A stretch of 39,277 nucleotides of DNA, taken from NCBI GenBank assembly GCA_020438905.1, contig JAGQTQ010000002.1, forward strand, positions 1 to 39,277. Direction: 5' to 3'. Origin of the DNA: Mycobacterium sp. GTDB taxonomy: Bacteria > Actinomycetota > Actinomycetes > Mycobacteriales > Mycobacteriaceae. The notes beneath the pieces are model-generated. The model was not told the origin of the DNA. It made no database searches and was given only the letters and a program-made list of their open reading frames with translations. A program made the translations under genes and the position numbers. Position 1 is the stretch's first letter; each line of letters opens with the position of its first letter. Positions 25,104 to 33,284 of this stretch are shown here, piece after piece.

Positions 25104-25357
25104 GCGAGGAGGAGCGCGCCGAAGCCGCGGTCGCGGTGTACGAAGCCAAGTACCTGACCACCAAGGTCGGCCTGGACGTGGCCGGGCGCCTGTTCGAAAT
25201 CCAGGGTGCGCGAGCCACCACCAGTGCCTACGGATTCGACCGGCACTGGCGCAACCTGCGCACACACACCCTGCACGACCCGGTGGCCTACAAGGCCCGC
25301 GAGGTGGGCGACTGGCTCCTGAACCGGCGGGCGCCCGAGTTCTCGCTGTACCGATAG
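25098..25357 (+). pseudogene. C-terminal remnant of a second DszC/SfnB-type acyl-CoA-dehydrogenase-fold protein
   Basis: A frame ending at the TAG at 25355-25357 encodes about 86 residues: [18 protein letters not shown], then [32 protein letters not shown], ending EFSLYR. This is the last helical part of the acyl-CoA dehydrogenase fold and resembles the C-terminus of the intact SfnB-like protein next to it ([18 protein letters not shown]). There is no start and no N-terminal three quarters. Upstream of about 25098 the sequence becomes the SsuD-type remnant on the opposite strand. The fragment cannot form a functional enzyme. Confidence 0.82.
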
Positions 25358-25367
25358 CCCAACAGCA

Positions 25368-25406
25368 ATTCGCCCACCCGGTACACCTGGCGCCGGGTGG
25401 GCGAAT
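25368..25406. terminator. Long perfect hairpin terminator downstream of fadA3
   Basis: ATTCGCCCACCCGG (25368-25381) and CCGGGTGGGCGAAT (25393-25406) form a 14-bp perfect stem with an 11-base loop. It is 14 bases past the fadA3 stop codon and 10 bases past the stop of the plus-strand remnant, so it can end both transcripts. No T-run. Confidence 0.75.
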
Positions 25407-25420
25407 CGAAGCCGGAGTCT

Positions 25421-26638
25421 TTAGCTGAGCCGCTCCAGCACCATCGCCATGCCCTGGCCGCCGCCGACGCACATCGTCTCGATGCCCAGGCTCTTATCGT
25501 AAGTCGACAGATTGTTCAGCAGAGTCGCCGTTATCCGGGCACCGGTCATGCCGAACGGGTGGCCCAGCGCGATCGCGCCGCCGGAGACGTTCAGCTTGTC
25601 CTCGTCCATGCCCAGCTCGCGGGCCGAGCCCAGCACCTGCACGGCGAAGGCCTCGTTGATCTCGTAGAGATCGATGTCGCCGATCGCCATCTTGGCGTTC
25701 GCCAGCGCCTTCTTGACGGCCTCGATCGGGCCCAGGCCCATGATCTCCGGCGACAGGCCGGACACGCCGGTGGACACCACGCGGGCCAGCGGGGTCAGCC
25801 CCAGCGCCTTGGCCTTGGTGTCACTCATGATCACCACGGCGGCGGCACCGTCGTTGAGCGGGCAGGCGTTGCCGGCGGTGATGGTGCCGCCCGGGCGGAA
25901 CACCGGCTGCAACTGGCTGATCTTCTCGTAGCTGGTGCCGGCGCGCGGGCCGTCGTCGGTGGAGACCACGGTGCCGTCGGGCAGCGTCACCGGCACGATC
26001 TCGCGGGCGAAGAAGCCGCTCTTGATGGCCTCCTCGGCGCGGTTCTGCGAACGCACCCCCCAGCGGTCCTGGTCCTCGCGGCTGATGCCGGTGTAGGCCG
26101 CGACGTTCTCGGCGGTCTGGCCCATCGCGATGTAGACGTCGGGGATGTTGCCGTCCTCGCGGGGATCGTGCCATTCGCCAGAGCCCTCGGACTGCTTGGC
26201 GGTGCGCGCCTGGGCCTCGTCGAACAGCGGGTTCTTGCTGTTCGGGGCACCGTCGGCGGCACCGACACCGAACCGGGACACGGTCTCCACGCCGGCGGAG
26301 ATGAACACGTCGCCCTCACCGGCCTTGATCGCGTGGAAGGCCATCCGGGTGGTCTGCAGCGACGACGAGCAGTACCGGTTCACCGTGGTTCCGGGCATGA
26401 AGTCGTAGCCGAGCTCGACGGCGACGGCACGGGCGATGTTGTAGCCGGCCTCCCCGGCCGGCTGCGCACAACCCATCATCAGGTCGTCGACGTCGCGCGG
26501 ATCCAGCGCGGGCACCTTGGCCAGCGCGGCGCGGACCATCTGGGCGGCCAGGTCGTCGGGACGCATGGTGGCCAGCGACCCCTTGACGGCGCGGCCGATC
26601 GGGGAGCGGGCGGTGGCAACGATGACGGCTTCGGGCAT
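25421..26638 (-). CDS. fadA3: Acetyl-CoA acyltransferase FadA3 (beta-ketothiolase)
   Basis: A 405-residue thiolase for the last step of beta-oxidation (3-ketoacyl-CoA + CoA to acetyl-CoA + shortened acyl-CoA). The acyl-enzyme cysteine is C90 in [11 protein letters not shown]. The NEAFA segment, [14 protein letters not shown] with the catalytic His, and the C-terminal CVGGGQGMA with the second Cys are all intact. Length and position match M. tuberculosis FadA3 (Rv1074c). The ATG at 26638 has AAAGGAG at a standard distance. It is monocistronic with a long terminator hairpin, and probably works with the echA genes a few kilobases away. Substrate chain length unknown. Confidence 0.96.
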   Translation of the reverse strand: MPEAVIVATARSPIGRAVKGSLATMRPDDLAAQMVRAALAKVPALDPRDVDDLMMGCAQPAGEAGYNIARAVAVELGYDFMPGTTVNRYCSSSLQTTRMAFHAIKAGEGDVFISAGVETVSRFGVGAADGAPNSKNPLFDEAQARTAKQSEGSGEWHDPREDGNIPDVYIAMGQTAENVAAYTGISREDQDRWGVRSQNRAEEAIKSGFFAREIVPVTLPDGTVVSTDDGPRAGTSYEKISQLQPVFRPGGTITAGNACPLNDGAAAVVIMSDTKAKALGLTPLARVVSTGVSGLSPEIMGLGPIEAVKKALANAKMAIGDIDLYEINEAFAVQVLGSARELGMDEDKLNVSGGAIALGHPFGMTGARITATLLNNLSTYDKSLGIETMCVGGGQGMAMVLERLS

Positions 26639-26725
26639 GACGACTCCTTTGTGCGTGCTTTTTGGTGACGTTAGTCGATTCGCCGGGCCGCTCCGCGGGC
26701 GGAGCAGCAAACGGCCGGTTCGGCG

Positions 26726-27679
26726 CTACTCGGCGGTCAGGACCACCGGTGCGGGCACCCCGGTGGTCGGCCGCCGCCAGGTCTCGGGCAGAAACCCGAG
26801 TCGGGACCCCAGGGACCGGGATGCTGCCGCGGGCGCCTGCCAGGGCAGCTCGTCGTCCGGCTCCCCGAGGGCAACGCACAGTGCGGGCAGCAGTTGTTGC
26901 GCGGCGAGCCGATAGCCGGCCGCTGACGGGTGATAGCGGTCGGCGGAGAACATCAGCTCCGGCGACTGACGGAATTCCGAGGCCAGCAGGTCGGCCAGCG
27001 GGACCGGGATTCCGCCGGCGGCGGCCACCGCGCGTGCCTGGGTGCGGGCCAGCCGCAGGCCGCGGTCGCGGGTCACCCACCGCAGCGGCTGCGGAATCGC
27101 GGTGATGACCCCGAAATCCGGGCAGGTGCCGACGACGACGACCGCCCCGGCCGCCCGCAGCCGCCGCACCGCGTCGCCGAGGCGCCGCGCCGACTGGCTG
27201 ATGCCGTTCAGTGCCGTCACGTCGTTGGCGCCGATCATGATCACCGCGGCATCCGGCGGCGGTCCGGCGACGAACATCGCGTCCACCTGGCCGGACAGTC
27301 CCTTGGATGTCGCCCCGACAATCGCCTTGGTGCTCAACCGGATTCGCTTTCCGGTGCGCTGTGCCAGGCCGCGGGACAGCAGCACCCCGGGTACCTCTTC
27401 GGCGTTCAGGCAGCCGTAGCCGGTAGCGGTGGAATCGCCGAAGACCATCAGGTGCAGATCGACGGGGGTTCCCCGTTGCCAGCGTCGGGCGGGCCCGTCG
27501 TCGAGATAGACGCCGTCGGCGCGCGGTGGCACATCCCAGGACTTGGGGATCACCCGGCGGACCTGATCGGCCTGGCCGGTCAACAGATTTCGGGCGCCCA
27601 GCAGTCCCACCCCGGTCGACGCGGCGATGCCCACCGCCGTCGCCGCGACGGTGGACCGGCTCGGAGAGCGCATACCCAC
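26726..27679 (-). CDS. Exported SGNH/GDSL-type esterase (Rv1075c-like)
   Basis: A 317-residue SGNH hydrolase. Block I is VFGDSTATGYG with nucleophile S83, block III is IGANDVTALN, and block V is DRYHPSAAGY near residue 245 with the catalytic Asp and His. The N-terminus has RSPSR and a hydrophobic run (about 10-34), fitting a membrane anchor or uncleaved signal. The tail is Pro/Arg-rich. The family hydrolyses acyl or acetyl esters; M. tuberculosis Rv1075c is the positional counterpart and has been described as a cell-wall esterase. It diverges from lipU, another esterase, across 191 bp. The start could be 27679 or the ATG two codons later. Confidence 0.9.
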   Translation of the reverse strand: MGMRSPSRSTVAATAVGIAASTGVGLLGARNLLTGQADQVRRVIPKSWDVPPRADGVYLDDGPARRWQRGTPVDLHLMVFGDSTATGYGCLNAEEVPGVLLSRGLAQRTGKRIRLSTKAIVGATSKGLSGQVDAMFVAGPPPDAAVIMIGANDVTALNGISQSARRLGDAVRRLRAAGAVVVVGTCPDFGVITAIPQPLRWVTRDRGLRLARTQARAVAAAGGIPVPLADLLASEFRQSPELMFSADRYHPSAAGYRLAAQQLLPALCVALGEPDDELPWQAPAAASRSLGSRLGFLPETWRRPTTGVPAPVVLTAE

Positions 27680-27870
27680 GTCGGGGAGTTTATCCGCGAT
27701 CGGTGAATCCCTCTGTGCATAACTCCACCGCTGCGATCACGGTCCCGTACCGGATCTGGTAACACTTTCACTACACCGATTGTTTAACGTCATAGAGCTG
27801 TACACGCTGAGTTCACCGGGGAGGTCTGGCCCGGGCTCCAGTACTACAACGGCGTAGGGGAGTGATCGAG
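27680..27870. promoter_or_regulatory. Divergent promoter region between the Rv1075c-like gene and lipU
   Basis: 191 bp with a lower-GC core at about 27755-27800 (GGTAACACTTTCACTAC and TTGTTTAACGTCATAG), where promoters are most likely. I could not assign a -35/-10 pair with confidence. GGGGAG at about 27857 is the lipU ribosome-binding site. Confidence 0.35.
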
Positions 27871-28920
27871 ATGACTGCACTGAGCAATGCGGCCCGCCCG
27901 TCGGTGCGATACCGCAGCGGCCCGTTGCGCAGCACGCGCAAGTATCCGGTCAGTGACGGTGCGCCGGTCGAGGTGGTGGAAACCGGGACCAGTCTGGCCG
28001 GCCGGCTCGCCTCGCTGGCCTGTCGACTGACCATCCGCCCCGCACTGTCGGTCGGCAGCCACGTGCCGCACCTGCCGTGGCCGTTCGGCGTGGTGGACTA
28101 CCTGGGCCGCGCACTGGTTCCCGAGGCCGGCACGGTGCGGGCCACCATCGGGCTGCCCAATGCCACCGCCCAGCTGGTCCGGGCGCCCGGGGTGCTGCCC
28201 GCCGACGGCCGCCGGCGCATCGTCCTCTACATCCACGGCGGCGCGTTTTTGACCTGCGGGGTCAACTCGCACAGCCGGATCGTGGCGGCGGTGTCCAAAT
28301 ACGCCGACACACCGGTGCTCGTCGTCGACTACCGGCTCATCCCCAAGCACTCGGTCGGTGAAGCCGTCGACGACTGCTACGACGCCTACCGCTGGCTGCG
28401 GCTGCGCGGCTACGACCCCGGGCAGATCGTCATCGCGGGAGACTCGGCGGGCGGCTACCTGGCGCTGACCCTGGCCCAGCGGCTGCACGCCGAGGGCGAT
28501 CAGCCCGCCGCGCTGGTGGGTATCTCACCGCTGATGCAGCTGGCCAAGGAGGGCAAGCAGGCGCACCCGAATGCCCGCACCGACGCGATGTTCCCGCCGC
28601 GCGCCTTCGACGCACTGCTGGACCTAATTGCCCGGGCCGCCGCGAAACGCATCGTCGACGGCGAACCGGAGGGCATCTACGAACCGCTCGACCACATCGA
28701 GCCGGGCCTGCCGCGCACCCTGATCCACGTCTCCGGCTCGGAGGTGCTGCTGCACGACGCGCGCCTGGCGGCGCGGCGGTTGGCGGCCGCGGGCGTGCCG
28801 ACCGAGGTGCGGGTGTGGCGTGGCCAGATCCACGATTTCCAGCTGGCGGCGCCGATCATCCCGGAGTCCGACCGCTCACTGCGCCAGATCGGCGAGTACA
28901 TCCGCGAGGCGACCGGATAG
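27871..28920 (+). CDS. lipU: Alpha/beta-hydrolase esterase/lipase LipU (hormone-sensitive-lipase family)
   Basis: A 349-residue esterase of the HSL group. The oxyanion motif HGGAF begins at H122, the nucleophile elbow GDSAGG has S192, and the catalytic His is H321 in GQIHDFQ. It hydrolyses short to medium acyl esters; the cellular substrate is unknown. M. tuberculosis LipU (Rv1076) is the positional match; as annotated it is about 50 residues shorter, so either that start is internal or the N-terminus (SVRYRSGPLRSTRKYPVSDG) is extended here. I chose the ATG at 27871 because GGGGAG lies eight bases upstream; the GTG at 27862 overlaps that site. It is co-directional with cbs, 55 bases away. Confidence 0.9.
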   Translation: MTALSNAARPSVRYRSGPLRSTRKYPVSDGAPVEVVETGTSLAGRLASLACRLTIRPALSVGSHVPHLPWPFGVVDYLGRALVPEAGTVRATIGLPNATAQLVRAPGVLPADGRRRIVLYIHGGAFLTCGVNSHSRIVAAVSKYADTPVLVVDYRLIPKHSVGEAVDDCYDAYRWLRLRGYDPGQIVIAGDSAGGYLALTLAQRLHAEGDQPAALVGISPLMQLAKEGKQAHPNARTDAMFPPRAFDALLDLIARAAAKRIVDGEPEGIYEPLDHIEPGLPRTLIHVSGSEVLLHDARLAARRLAAAGVPTEVRVWRGQIHDFQLAAPIIPESDRSLRQIGEYIREATG

Positions 28921-28975
28921 TCCCGGTCTCGCGGTGCCCCGCGGGGCCGGGACAGCCGCCTGAGACGATGTAGGC

Positions 28976-30370
28976 ATGCGCATCGCCGAGCACATCACCG
29001 ATCTCATCGGCAATACCCCACTGGTGAAGTTGAACTCCGTGGTCCCGCCGGGTGCGGCGACCGTGGTCGCCAAGATCGAATACCTCAACCCCGGTGGCAG
29101 CTCGAAGGACCGCATCGCGGTCAAGATGATCGACGCCGCCGAGGCCAGCGGCCAACTCAAGCCGGGCGGCACCATAGTCGAACCCACCTCCGGCAACACC
29201 GGCGTCGGCTTGGCGCTGGTCGCCCAACGGCGCGGCTACAAATGCGTGTTCGTCTGCCCGGACAAGGTCAGCGAGGACAAGCAGAACGTGCTGCGCGCCT
29301 ACGGCGCCGAGGTCGTGGTCTGCCCGACGGCGGTCCCGCCCGACCATCCGGACAGCTACTACAGCGTGTCCAACCGTCTGGTCGAGGAGATCGACGGAGC
29401 CTGGAAGCCCGACCAGTACTCGAACCCGAACGGTCCGGCCAGCCACTACGAAACCACCGGGCCGGAGATCTGGGCCGACACCGACGGCAAGGTCACCCAT
29501 TTCGTCGCCGGGGTGGGAACCGGCGGGACCATCACCGGGGCGGGGCGCTACCTCAAGGAGATCTCCGGCGGCCGGGTCAAGGTCATCGGCGCGGACCCGG
29601 AGGGCTCGGTGTACTCCGGCGGTACGGGCCGGCCCTACCTGGTCGAGGGCGTCGGCGAGGATTTCTGGCCGGCCGCCTACGACAAGGACATTCCGGACGA
29701 GATCATCGCGGTCTCGGATTTCGACTCCTTCGATATGACCCGGCGGCTCGCGCGCGAGGAGGGTCTTCTCGTCGGCGGATCCTGCGGAATGGCGGTGGTC
29801 GCCGCCCGGCGGGTGGCCGAGAAGGCCGGCCCCGACGCCCTGGTCGTGGTGTTGCTGCCCGACGGGGGACGCGGCTACATGTCGAAGATCTTCAACGACG
29901 CGTGGATGTCCTCCTACGGATTCCTGCGCAGGCCGCTCGACGAGTCACTGCCCGAACCCACCGTGGGCGACGTGCTGCGCGGCAAGTCGGGTGAACTGCC
30001 CGATCTGGTGCACACCCACCCCTCGGAGACGGTGCGCGATGCCATCGGGATCCTGCGGGAGTACGGGGTGTCGCAGATGCCGGTCGTCGGTGCCGAGCCG
30101 CCGGTGATGGCCGGTGAAGTGGCGGGCAGCGTGTCCGAACGCGAGTTGCTCTCCGCGGTGTTCGAGGGACGCGCGCACCTCGCCGACGCGGTCGCCCTGC
30201 ACATGAGCCCGCCACTGCCGCTGATCGGCGCCGGGGAGCGGCTCAGCGCGGCTGCCGAGGCGCTGCACGACGGTGACGCCGTGATGGTGGTGGAAGGCGG
30301 CAAGCCGGTGGGGGTCATCACCCGCCACGATTTGCTCGGGTATCTCTCCGAGGGTCCGCGGCGGCGTTGA
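28976..30370 (+). CDS. cbs: Cystathionine beta-synthase
   Basis: A 464-residue PLP enzyme that condenses serine and homocysteine to cystathionine, the first step of reverse transsulfuration. The PLP lysine is K44 in NPGGSSKDRIAVKM, with the cofactor loops TSGNTGVG and GVGTGGTITG following. Two CBS domains occupy about 335-464 (SETVRDAIGILREYGVSQMPVV and a second repeat ending VGVITRHDLLGYL); they usually sense adenosyl nucleotides such as SAM. There is no N-terminal heme domain. The length equals M. tuberculosis Cbs (Rv1077). The metB gene is two genes downstream on the same strand, so the two steps to cysteine are neighbours. Cysteine-synthase activity is a possible alternative, but the CBS pair argues for CBS. 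Confidence 0.95.
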   Translation: MRIAEHITDLIGNTPLVKLNSVVPPGAATVVAKIEYLNPGGSSKDRIAVKMIDAAEASGQLKPGGTIVEPTSGNTGVGLALVAQRRGYKCVFVCPDKVSEDKQNVLRAYGAEVVVCPTAVPPDHPDSYYSVSNRLVEEIDGAWKPDQYSNPNGPASHYETTGPEIWADTDGKVTHFVAGVGTGGTITGAGRYLKEISGGRVKVIGADPEGSVYSGGTGRPYLVEGVGEDFWPAAYDKDIPDEIIAVSDFDSFDMTRRLAREEGLLVGGSCGMAVVAARRVAEKAGPDALVVVLLPDGGRGYMSKIFNDAWMSSYGFLRRPLDESLPEPTVGDVLRGKSGELPDLVHTHPSETVRDAIGILREYGVSQMPVVGAEPPVMAGEVAGSVSERELLSAVFEGRAHLADAVALHMSPPLPLIGAGERLSAAAEALHDGDAVMVVEGGKPVGVITRHDLLGYLSEGPRRR

Positions 30371-30412
30371 CGCGATAGGGTTGGCCCGTCCGATTCCTGA
30401 CCAGAGGAACCC

Positions 30413-31042
30413 ATGACCCAACCGCCCGTCCCGCCCGTCGGCCCACCGCCCCCGGGGGGGTTCCCGCCTCCGGGCGGTTACTACCCTCCGGGCGGCTACT
30501 ACCCGCAGCCGGGGGGTTATCACCCGGCGCCGGGTGGCTATCATCCGCAGGCGCCCCTCGCCGCGCTGCCCAAACAGGCCTACACCTCGTGGATCACCAG
30601 AGTGGCCGCCTACTTCATCGACGTGCTGCCCGTCGTGGTGTTGACGGGTATCGGCCAGGTTGCCATGCTCGGTACCGCGTCGAACGAGTGCGTCAGCACC
30701 AGCGACGATCAGGGTTACGGCCTCGCCTGCGCCTCGCAGCCCACGGCGCTGGGCGTGGTCCTGGCGGTGGTGTTCGCCGTCGCCGCGGTGGCCTTCGCGG
30801 TGTGGAACCTCGGATACCGGCAGGGGACGACCGGCTCGAGCATCGGCAAGTCGGTGATGAAGTTCAAGGTCGTCGCCGAGAGCACCGGCCGGCCCATCGG
30901 TTTCGGGCTCTCAGTCGTGCGCCAGCTGGCCCACCTTCTCGACAGCGCGCTGTGCTACCTCGGCTACCTGTGGCCCTTGTGGGACGCCAAGCGCCAGACC
31001 TTTGCCGACAAGGTCATGTCGACCGTCTGCCTGCCGATCTGA
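30413..31042 (+). CDS. pra: Proline-rich RDD-family membrane protein (Pra homologue, Rv1078-like)
   Basis: A 209-residue protein. Residues 1-50 are Pro/Gly/Tyr-rich with imperfect PPGGYYP repeats. An RDD domain follows from about 58 (SWITRVAAYFIDVLPVVVL): three hydrophobic segments and the conserved RQGTTGSSIGKSVMKFKVV stretch typical of RDD proteins, ending in KRQTFADKVMSTVCL. RDD proteins are small membrane proteins, some linked to ion or small-molecule transport. M. tuberculosis Pra (Rv1078, a proline-rich antigen) is the positional match and somewhat longer. It lies 42 bases after cbs and 27 bases before the next proline-rich gene. The function is unknown; the proline arm may interact with the envelope or with other proteins. 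Confidence 0.88.
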   Translation: MTQPPVPPVGPPPPGGFPPPGGYYPPGGYYPQPGGYHPAPGGYHPQAPLAALPKQAYTSWITRVAAYFIDVLPVVVLTGIGQVAMLGTASNECVSTSDDQGYGLACASQPTALGVVLAVVFAVAAVAFAVWNLGYRQGTTGSSIGKSVMKFKVVAESTGRPIGFGLSVVRQLAHLLDSALCYLGYLWPLWDAKRQTFADKVMSTVCLPI

Positions 31043-31069
31043 TCCCAACCGAACTCCGGAGGAAAAACC

Positions 31070-32098
31070 ATGACGCAGCCGCCCAATCCCGGCGAGCAAC
31101 CCCCCTCGGGGGGCTTCCCCGCCCCACCCCCGGCAGGGCCGGCTCCGCAGGCCCCCCAGGGCGGCTACGGCGCGCCGCCGCCACCGCCGGGATGGGGCTA
31201 TCCGCCCCCTGCCGGCTCTTATCCGCCGCCCGGCGGTTATCCGCCCCCGCCGCCCGGCGGTTATCCGCCCCCGCCGCCCGGCGGTTATCCGCCGCCTCCG
31301 CCCGGCGCCTATCCGCCCCCGCCGCCCGGTGGCTACCCCCCGCCGCCGCCGGCTCAAGGGGGGTACGCACCACCGCCTCCCGGGTACGGCGCTCCCCGCT
31401 ACAGCATCGGCGAGGCCCTGGGTTGGGCGTGGAACAAATTCACCAAGAACCCGGTGCCGCTGATCGTGGCGACCTTCGTGTTCTGGTTGATCGGATTCGC
31501 CCTGAATCTACTGGTGCGCGTAACAATGGATGCCGTCTCACCGGAGACGTTCACCTCCTATGATGCCGGTGACACGCTGATCGAGACCACGACGTCGACT
31601 CTCACCGGGGGCGGCATCGCGGTGTTGTTCCTGGGCGCGATCATCCAGATAGCGGTCAAGGGTGCCATCGCTTCAGCCGGATACGGCGGCCTGCTCGACA
31701 TCGCCAACGGCCAACAGGTGTCGATCGGTTCGTTCTTCCGGCCGCGCAATATCGTCGCCGTGGTGGTGGCGGTCCTGATCGTCGACATCCTGACCGCGGT
31801 CGGCTTGGTGCTGTGCATCATTCCGGGGCTGGCCGTCATGCTCTTCGCGTGGTTCAGCACCGTCGCCATCGTCGACCGCAACCTGTCGCCGATCGACGGG
31901 ATCCGGGCCAGCATCGGCATCGTCAAGTCCAATTTCGGACAGGTTCTGCTGGCCGCATTGGTCTTCCTGGCCCTGATCGTCGTCGGTGCATTGCTGTGCG
32001 GCGTGGGTCTGCTCGTGGCGGCTCCGGTGGCCTACCTGTTCCTGGTGTACACCTACCGCAAGCTCAGCGGCGGTTCAGTGGCACCGGCGACCGTCTGA
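31070..32098 (+). CDS. Proline-rich polytopic membrane protein with YPPPPPGG repeats
   Basis: A 342-residue protein with an N-terminal arm of about 105 residues made of Pro, Gly, Tyr and Ala. It includes four tandem YPPPPPGG/GA units (residues 57-88). After that come about five hydrophobic segments (from EALGWAWNKFTKNPVPLIVATFV to the end). The membrane part resembles the glycerophosphoryl-type multi-pass proteins seen in actinobacteria (DISNGQQVSIGSFFRPRN-like block, IDGIRASIGIVKSNFGQVLL), but I cannot give a function. GGAGG sits 10 bases before the ATG. Its TGA directly abuts the metB ATG (TGAATG), so it is translationally tied to metB. I know of no counterpart between pra and metB in M. 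tuberculosis. Confidence 0.85.
   Translation: MTQPPNPGEQPPSGGFPAPPPAGPAPQAPQGGYGAPPPPPGWGYPPPAGSYPPPGGYPPPPPGGYPPPPPGGYPPPPPGAYPPPPPGGYPPPPPAQGGYAPPPPGYGAPRYSIGEALGWAWNKFTKNPVPLIVATFVFWLIGFALNLLVRVTMDAVSPETFTSYDAGDTLIETTTSTLTGGGIAVLFLGAIIQIAVKGAIASAGYGGLLDIANGQQVSIGSFFRPRNIVAVVVAVLIVDILTAVGLVLCIIPGLAVMLFAWFSTVAIVDRNLSPIDGIRASIGIVKSNFGQVLLAALVFLALIVVGALLCGVGLLVAAPVAYLFLVYTYRKLSGGSVAPATV
31238..31333 (+). repeat. Four tandem 24-bp repeats encoding YPPPPPGG
   Basis: Codons 57-88 form four near-identical 24-base units; a fifth partial unit (YPPPPP) follows. Units differ by a few synonymous changes and one G-to-A residue change. Such tracts gain or lose units easily, so length polymorphism between strains is expected. 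Confidence 0.85.
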
Positions 32099-33253
32099 AT
32101 GGCCGACACACACCGCCGGCGGGGTTTCGCCACCACCGCGATCCACGCCGGTTATCACCCGGACCCGGCAACCGGGGCGGTCAACGCGCCGATCTATGCC
32201 AGCAGCACCTTCGCCCAGGACGGCGTGGGCGGGTTGCGGGGCGGGTTCGAGTACGCCCGAACCGGAAACCCCACCCGTTCCGCTCTGGAGAGGGTTCTGG
32301 CGGCGGTCGAAGAGGGCAGATTCGGCCGTGCCTTCAGTTCCGGGATGGCCGCCAGCGACTGTGCCTTGCGGGCCGTCCTTCGCCCCGGCGACCACATCGT
32401 CATCCCCGACGACGCCTACGGTGGGACCTTCCGGTTGATCGACAAGGTGTTCCGGCAGTGGGGCGTCGAGCACACCCCGGTGCACCTGTCCGACCTCGAC
32501 GCGGTTCGTGCAGCGATCACCGCCAACACCCGGATGATCTGGGTGGAGACACCCACCAATCCGCTGCTGTCGATCGCCGATATCGCCGCGATCGCCGAGA
32601 TCGGCCGTGCGGCGGGGGCGACGGTTCTGGTGGACAACACCTTCGCCTCGCCCGCTCTGCAGCAGCCGCTGACACTCGGCGCCGACATCGTGTTGCACTC
32701 CACGACCAAGTACATCGGGGGCCACTCCGACGTGGTCGGTGGTGCGTTGGTGACCGACGACGAGGAGCTCGACGCCGCCTTCGCATTCCTGCAGAACGGG
32801 GCCGGCGCGGTACCCGGGCCGTTCGACGCCTACCTGACGATGCGCGGGCTCAAGACGCTGGAGCTCAGGATGCAACGGCACAGCGACAACGCCGCGCAGG
32901 TGGCCGCGTTCCTGGCCGGCCATCCCGCGGTCGGCCAGGTGCTTTACCCGGGCCTGCCGGAGCACCCCGGTCACGCCGTCGCGGCCCGTCAGATGCGCGG
33001 CTTCGGCGGCATGGTGTCGGTCCGGATGCGCGGGGGGATTCAGGCCGCGCGCGAGTTGTGCTCGCGCACAGAGATTTTCATCCTCGCCGAATCACTCGGG
33101 GGAGTGGAGTCGTTGATCGAGCATCCGGGTGCCATGACGCACGCCTCGACGGCCGGCTCCCAACTCGAGGTGCCCGAGGATCTGGTGCGGCTCTCGGTCG
33201 GGATCGAACACCCCGCCGACCTGCTCGCGGATTTGCGCCAGGCGCTGGGGTAG
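32099..33253 (+). CDS. metB: Cystathionine gamma-synthase/lyase (MetB)
   Basis: A 384-residue PLP enzyme of the Cys/Met-metabolism family. The internal-aldimine lysine is K204 in LHSTTKYIGGHSDVVGG. Other family marks are SGMAASDCAL, ETPTNPLL and the C-terminal ESLGGVESLIEHPGAMTHAS. It joins O-acylhomoserine and cysteine to cystathionine, or as a lyase breaks cystathionine to cysteine; sequence alone does not decide. With cbs upstream, a lyase role in reverse transsulfuration is plausible. M. tuberculosis MetB (Rv1079, about 388 residues) is the match. Its ATG directly follows the TGA of the proline-rich gene. It converges on the GPP34 gene 31 bases away. Confidence 0.93.
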   Translation: MADTHRRRGFATTAIHAGYHPDPATGAVNAPIYASSTFAQDGVGGLRGGFEYARTGNPTRSALERVLAAVEEGRFGRAFSSGMAASDCALRAVLRPGDHIVIPDDAYGGTFRLIDKVFRQWGVEHTPVHLSDLDAVRAAITANTRMIWVETPTNPLLSIADIAAIAEIGRAAGATVLVDNTFASPALQQPLTLGADIVLHSTTKYIGGHSDVVGGALVTDDEELDAAFAFLQNGAGAVPGPFDAYLTMRGLKTLELRMQRHSDNAAQVAAFLAGHPAVGQVLYPGLPEHPGHAVAARQMRGFGGMVSVRMRGGIQAARELCSRTEIFILAESLGGVESLIEHPGAMTHASTAGSQLEVPEDLVRLSVGIEHPADLLADLRQALG

Positions 33254-33284
33254 ATCCAGGTCAATTCCGGTCGCCCCGCGCCGG

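Noticed and set aside
23039-25276. A single 745-residue fusion protein of SsuD and SfnB
   Set aside because: Only the SsuD part of this frame has homology; the SfnB-like protein is in another frame, and the continuation is an Arg/Gly-rich shadow. The open frame reflects a lost stop.
31238-31333. CRISPR-like or minisatellite element
   Set aside because: The 24-bp units are contiguous, in frame and encode YPPPPPGG; there are no spacers.
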